NCBI RefSeq assembly: GCF_007997155.1
Contig: NZ_VORT01000001.1
Span: 248,001-312,000 of the forward strand
Source of the DNA: Aequorivita antarctica
GTDB taxonomy: Bacteria; Bacteroidota; Bacteroidia; Flavobacteriales; Flavobacteriaceae
Length of the DNA: 64,000 nucleotides
Reading direction: 5' to 3'
This document shows positions 61,573 through 64,000 of the stretch, piece by piece. The position numbers and the translations under genes are program-made. Each line of letters starts with the position of its first letter. Position 1 is the first letter of the stretch. The notes beneath the pieces are model-generated. The model made no database searches. It had not been told where the DNA came from and worked only from the letters and a program-made list of their open reading frames with translations.

Positions 61573-61580
61573 TACATTTG
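61573..61580 (+). promoter_or_regulatory. -7 promoter box for hemA
   Basis: TACATTTG, a full TAnnTTTG match, 99 bases before the ATG at 61679. The leader would be about 95 bases. Confidence 0.6.
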
Positions 61581-61678
61581 CTGTGTTTTTATATGAAATG
61601 TCCTTTAACTTTTTTTAAGCAAACCCAAATGAATGTCAAAGGCATTGCATCTTCCTATTTCTCAAATATTACTTGTGG

Positions 61679-62941
61679 ATGAAAAATAACTTGAATACAT
61701 ATTCTGGGGAATCACTTGAAGGCAATTTTTACGCCATCGGCCTTAACTACAAAAAAGCCGATGCTGAAATACGAGGTCATTTCAGTATTGATAACAATGC
61801 GAAAGAGAAAATCTTATTACAGGCCAAAGCAGATGGAATTCCCTCACTTACCGTAATTTCTACATGCAACCGAACCGAGCTTTACGGTTTTGCACAGCAT
61901 CCATACAAGATTATAAAATTGCTTTGCGAGCATACCAACGGCACCGTTGAGGAGTTTGAAAAAGTAGCCTATATTTATAAAAATCACGATGCTGTTTCGC
62001 ATCTTTTTAATGTGGGTACAGGTCTTGATAGCCAAATTTTGGGAGATTTTGAAATCATCAGTCAATTGCGAAATGGTTTTCGAGAGGCAAAAAAACACGA
62101 AATAATCAATCCTTTTATGGAGCGGCTTGCCAATGCGGTCATTCAGGCTAGCAAGCGTATAAAAAATGAAACTGGAATTTCTTCAGGAGCTACCTCAGTA
62201 AGTTTTGCGGCGGTTCAGTATATAATGGCAAGAGTGGCCAATGTTTCTGAAAAAAATCTTTTGCTTTTTGGAACAGGAAAAATAGGTAGAAATACTTGCG
62301 AAAACCTGATTAAACATACCAAAAACGAACGAATAACACTTATAAATCGCACAAAGAATAAAGCTGAAAAAATTGCCGGAAAATTTAATTTGGTAGTAAA
62401 AGATTACGCAGATATTCAAAGTGAAATAGCCCAGACAGATGTCTTGATAGTGGCAACCGGTGCACAGCAACCAACCATTTCGAAAGAACTTTTACACATA
62501 AAAAAGCCTTTGCTAATCTTGGATCTTTCCATTCCTAAAAATGTTTCAAAAGACGTTTTGGAGAATGAAATGGTAACGCTGGTTCATTTAGACGATCTTT
62601 CAGCGGTTACAGATCAAACTTTGGAACAGCGTGCGGCGCAACTTCCTTTGGCGAAAAAAATTATTGCGGAAGTAGAGAAAGAATTCAACCAATGGGCGGA
62701 CAACCGAAAATTTGCGCCAACCATAAAAGCCTTAAAAAACAAACTAGTTGAAATTAAAGCTGGCGAAATAGATTACCAACGCAGAAAAATTGATGGGTTC
62801 AACGAAGAACAAGCTGAAATAATCAGCGATCGCATTATTCAAAAAATTACTACTCATTTCGCCAACCACCTTAAAGGCGAAGAAGGCTCCGCCGAAAGTA
62901 TAGAACTCATCAGACGGGTTTTCCAACTTGAAACTGCCTAA
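61679..62941 (+). CDS. hemA: Glutamyl-tRNA reductase HemA
   Basis: 420 residues. Reduces glutamyl-tRNA(Glu) to glutamate-1-semialdehyde, the first committed step of heme synthesis by the C5 route. The catalytic Cys is in VISTCNRTELYG (near 59-70), the NADPH-binding motif is GTGKIGRNTCENL (near 200-212), and the C-terminal dimer helices are present. I chose ATG 61679 over an in-frame TTG six bases upstream. hemC begins two bases after the stop codon. Confidence 0.95.
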   Translation: MKNNLNTYSGESLEGNFYAIGLNYKKADAEIRGHFSIDNNAKEKILLQAKADGIPSLTVISTCNRTELYGFAQHPYKIIKLLCEHTNGTVEEFEKVAYIYKNHDAVSHLFNVGTGLDSQILGDFEIISQLRNGFREAKKHEIINPFMERLANAVIQASKRIKNETGISSGATSVSFAAVQYIMARVANVSEKNLLLFGTGKIGRNTCENLIKHTKNERITLINRTKNKAEKIAGKFNLVVKDYADIQSEIAQTDVLIVATGAQQPTISKELLHIKKPLLILDLSIPKNVSKDVLENEMVTLVHLDDLSAVTDQTLEQRAAQLPLAKKIIAEVEKEFNQWADNRKFAPTIKALKNKLVEIKAGEIDYQRRKIDGFNEEQAEIISDRIIQKITTHFANHLKGEEGSAESIELIRRVFQLETA

Positions 62942-62943
62942 TC

Positions 62944-63855
62944 TTGAAAAAAACAATCAGAATTGGTACCCGCGACAGTGAACTTGCACTTTGGCAAGCC
63001 AACACTGTAAAATCCAAACTTGAAAATTTAGGCTATAACACGCAACTTGTACCCGTAAAATCTGAAGGTGATTTAGTATTAAATAAACCACTTTACGAAA
63101 TGGGCATCACAGGGATTTTTACAAAAACCTTAGATGTTGCAATGATAAACGGAACGGTGGATATAGCTGTGCATAGTATGAAAGATGTGCCCACCCTTTT
63201 GCCCAATGGCATAGTGCAAACCGCTGTTTTGGAGCGCGCTTCTTCCAAAGATATTTTGGTAGTTAAAGGTGAAATTGATTTTAAAAAGTCTGGTACTATT
63301 GCCACTGGAAGCTTGCGCAGACAGGCCCAATGGCTTCACAGATATCCAAATCACAATGTGGTGGATCTTCGCGGAAACGTTAACACACGTCTTCAGAAAT
63401 TAAATGATAATGATTGGCAAGGCGCAATTTTTGCGAAAGCCGGACTGGAACGGATCAATATTTTGCCCGAAAATTTCATTGAACTTGACTGGATGCTTCC
63501 TGCGCCCGCACAGGGTGCAATGGTGATTGTGGCTTTAGAAAATGATGATTTTAGTAAGGAAGCCTCTTCAAAACTGAATGATTCCACTTCCGAAATATCC
63601 ACTCATATAGAACGTGAATTTTTAAGGACGCTGGAAGGTGGCTGTACAGCGCCAATAGGGGCTTTTGCAGAAATTATTGGCGATGAAGTTCTTTTTAAAG
63701 GGTGTCTTTTCTCTTTGGACGGCCAGACAAAACTTGAAATTGAAAAGAAAGTTTTAACATCAAAAATCAAAGGTTTCGGTAAGGATTGTGCTACATTTAT
63801 TCTTAATAATGGCGGGGCTGAACTAATGCTTTCTATAAAAAATCAATTGAAATGA
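62944..63855 (+). CDS. hemC: Porphobilinogen deaminase (hydroxymethylbilane synthase) HemC
   Basis: 303 residues. Joins four porphobilinogens into hydroxymethylbilane. The start KKTIRIGTRDSELALWQA is canonical; the catalytic Asp is in AVHSMKDVPT, the Arg cluster in GTIATGSLRRQAQW, and the dipyrromethane-cofactor Cys in LEGGCTAPIGA (near residue 237). The start is TTG, two bases after hemA. Its stop codon overlaps the next ATG by four bases. Confidence 0.95.
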   Translation: MKKTIRIGTRDSELALWQANTVKSKLENLGYNTQLVPVKSEGDLVLNKPLYEMGITGIFTKTLDVAMINGTVDIAVHSMKDVPTLLPNGIVQTAVLERASSKDILVVKGEIDFKKSGTIATGSLRRQAQWLHRYPNHNVVDLRGNVNTRLQKLNDNDWQGAIFAKAGLERINILPENFIELDWMLPAPAQGAMVIVALENDDFSKEASSKLNDSTSEISTHIEREFLRTLEGGCTAPIGAFAEIIGDEVLFKGCLFSLDGQTKLEIEKKVLTSKIKGFGKDCATFILNNGGAELMLSIKNQLK

Positions 63856-64000
63856 GCCTTTGGAAAAAAACAAGCCTAACGAATATTGTCGTTTGGTTTT
63901 TGGACCTAGGCCTACTCTCGTTTTTGATTTTTGACTTCGGCTTTGAAAATTTCAATGACTTCAGGAAGTACAAACTCATTGTACTCCCCAGCTTGTTATT
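63852..64000 (+). CDS. N-terminus of an unrecognised membrane protein (3' truncated)
   Basis: An ATG at 63852, inside the hemC stop (ATGA), opens a frame that reaches the window end. The visible ~49 residues include one hydrophobic segment (NIVVWFLDLGLLSFLIFDFG) and a second beginning near residue 43. It does not look like uroporphyrinogen-III synthase (HemD), which often follows hemC. The coupled start suggests it belongs to the hem operon, but the family cannot be named from this fragment. Confidence 0.55.
   Translation, partial: MSLWKKTSLTNIVVWFLDLGLLSFLIFDFGFENFNDFRKYKLIVLPSLL

Noticed and set aside
1-64000. Prophage, transposon or integrated element
   Set aside because: No transposase, integrase or phage gene was found; the two tRNA genes show no flanking direct repeats or displaced 3' ends that would suggest attachment sites.

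Overview
The window is a low-GC, gene-dense chromosomal segment from a member of the Bacteroidota, almost certainly family Flavobacteriaceae. Support comes from the repeated promoter core TAnnTTTG upstream of genes, weak Shine-Dalgarno signals, two secreted proteins with type IX secretion (Por) tails, flavobacterial gene types (SDR-type threonine dehydrogenase, class I RNR with the ATP-cone on NrdB, FeoB-associated Cys-rich peptides) and the lack of any phage, IS or CRISPR signature. The genus cannot be fixed from this sequence alone.

Layout. 1-5.3 kb: a 5'-truncated gene of unknown function, Tex, an EamA exporter and a U32 protein coupled to a one-cluster ferredoxin. 5.4-12.6 kb: RecQ, a short SSB, a TMEM175-type K+ channel, a CBS protein, a membrane M28 peptidase and an SDR protein. 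12.6-20.2 kb: M13 peptidase lipoprotein, unknown lipoprotein, threonine dehydrogenase, tRNA-Arg(CCU), nrdA, nrdB, tRNA-Asn(GUU). 20.3-25.4 kb: ECF sigma factor with a membrane TPR partner, RseP, M1 aminopeptidase. 25.5-32.3 kb: a metal block with Sco1, feoA, feoB, two tandem FeoB-associated micropeptides too short for routine ORF lists, an Nramp-USP fusion and its DtxR/MntR-type regulator. 32.4-41 kb: TerB-DnaJ protein, bacilliredoxin, PlsC, HD hydrolase, radical SAM protein, S15 hydrolase, enoyl-CoA hydratase, orphan histidine kinase. 41-48.8 kb: HemJ, two secreted unknowns, MATE, ferrochelatase, nitroreductase, DJ-1-like lipoprotein, Crp/Fnr regulator. 49-60.2 kb: the fused cytochrome c maturation protein CcsBA converges on a six-gene redox operon. 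60.5-64 kb: AraC regulator divergent from hemA-hemC.

The most unusual region is 52.2-60.2 kb. It encodes a diheme-b-like membrane protein (two HX13H pairs), a membrane-anchored flavo-iron-sulfur oxidoreductase whose two ferredoxin motifs both lack the second cysteine, two secreted multiheme cytochromes with 23 and 22 CxxCH motifs (45 in all), a predicted outer-membrane barrel and an OB-fold lipoprotein. With CcsBA next door to attach the hemes and hemJ, hemH, hemA and hemC in the same window, the simplest reading is an NAD(P)H-to-periplasm or NAD(P)H-to-cell-surface electron conduit. The donor, acceptor and direction are inference.

Metal and heme genes appear tied together by regulation: a perfect 13-3-13 palindrome of Fur-box shape lies just upstream of the AraC gene, a weaker match overlaps the predicted feoA start site, and a TTTTAG-N6-CTAAAA palindrome lies upstream of the MntR-type gene.
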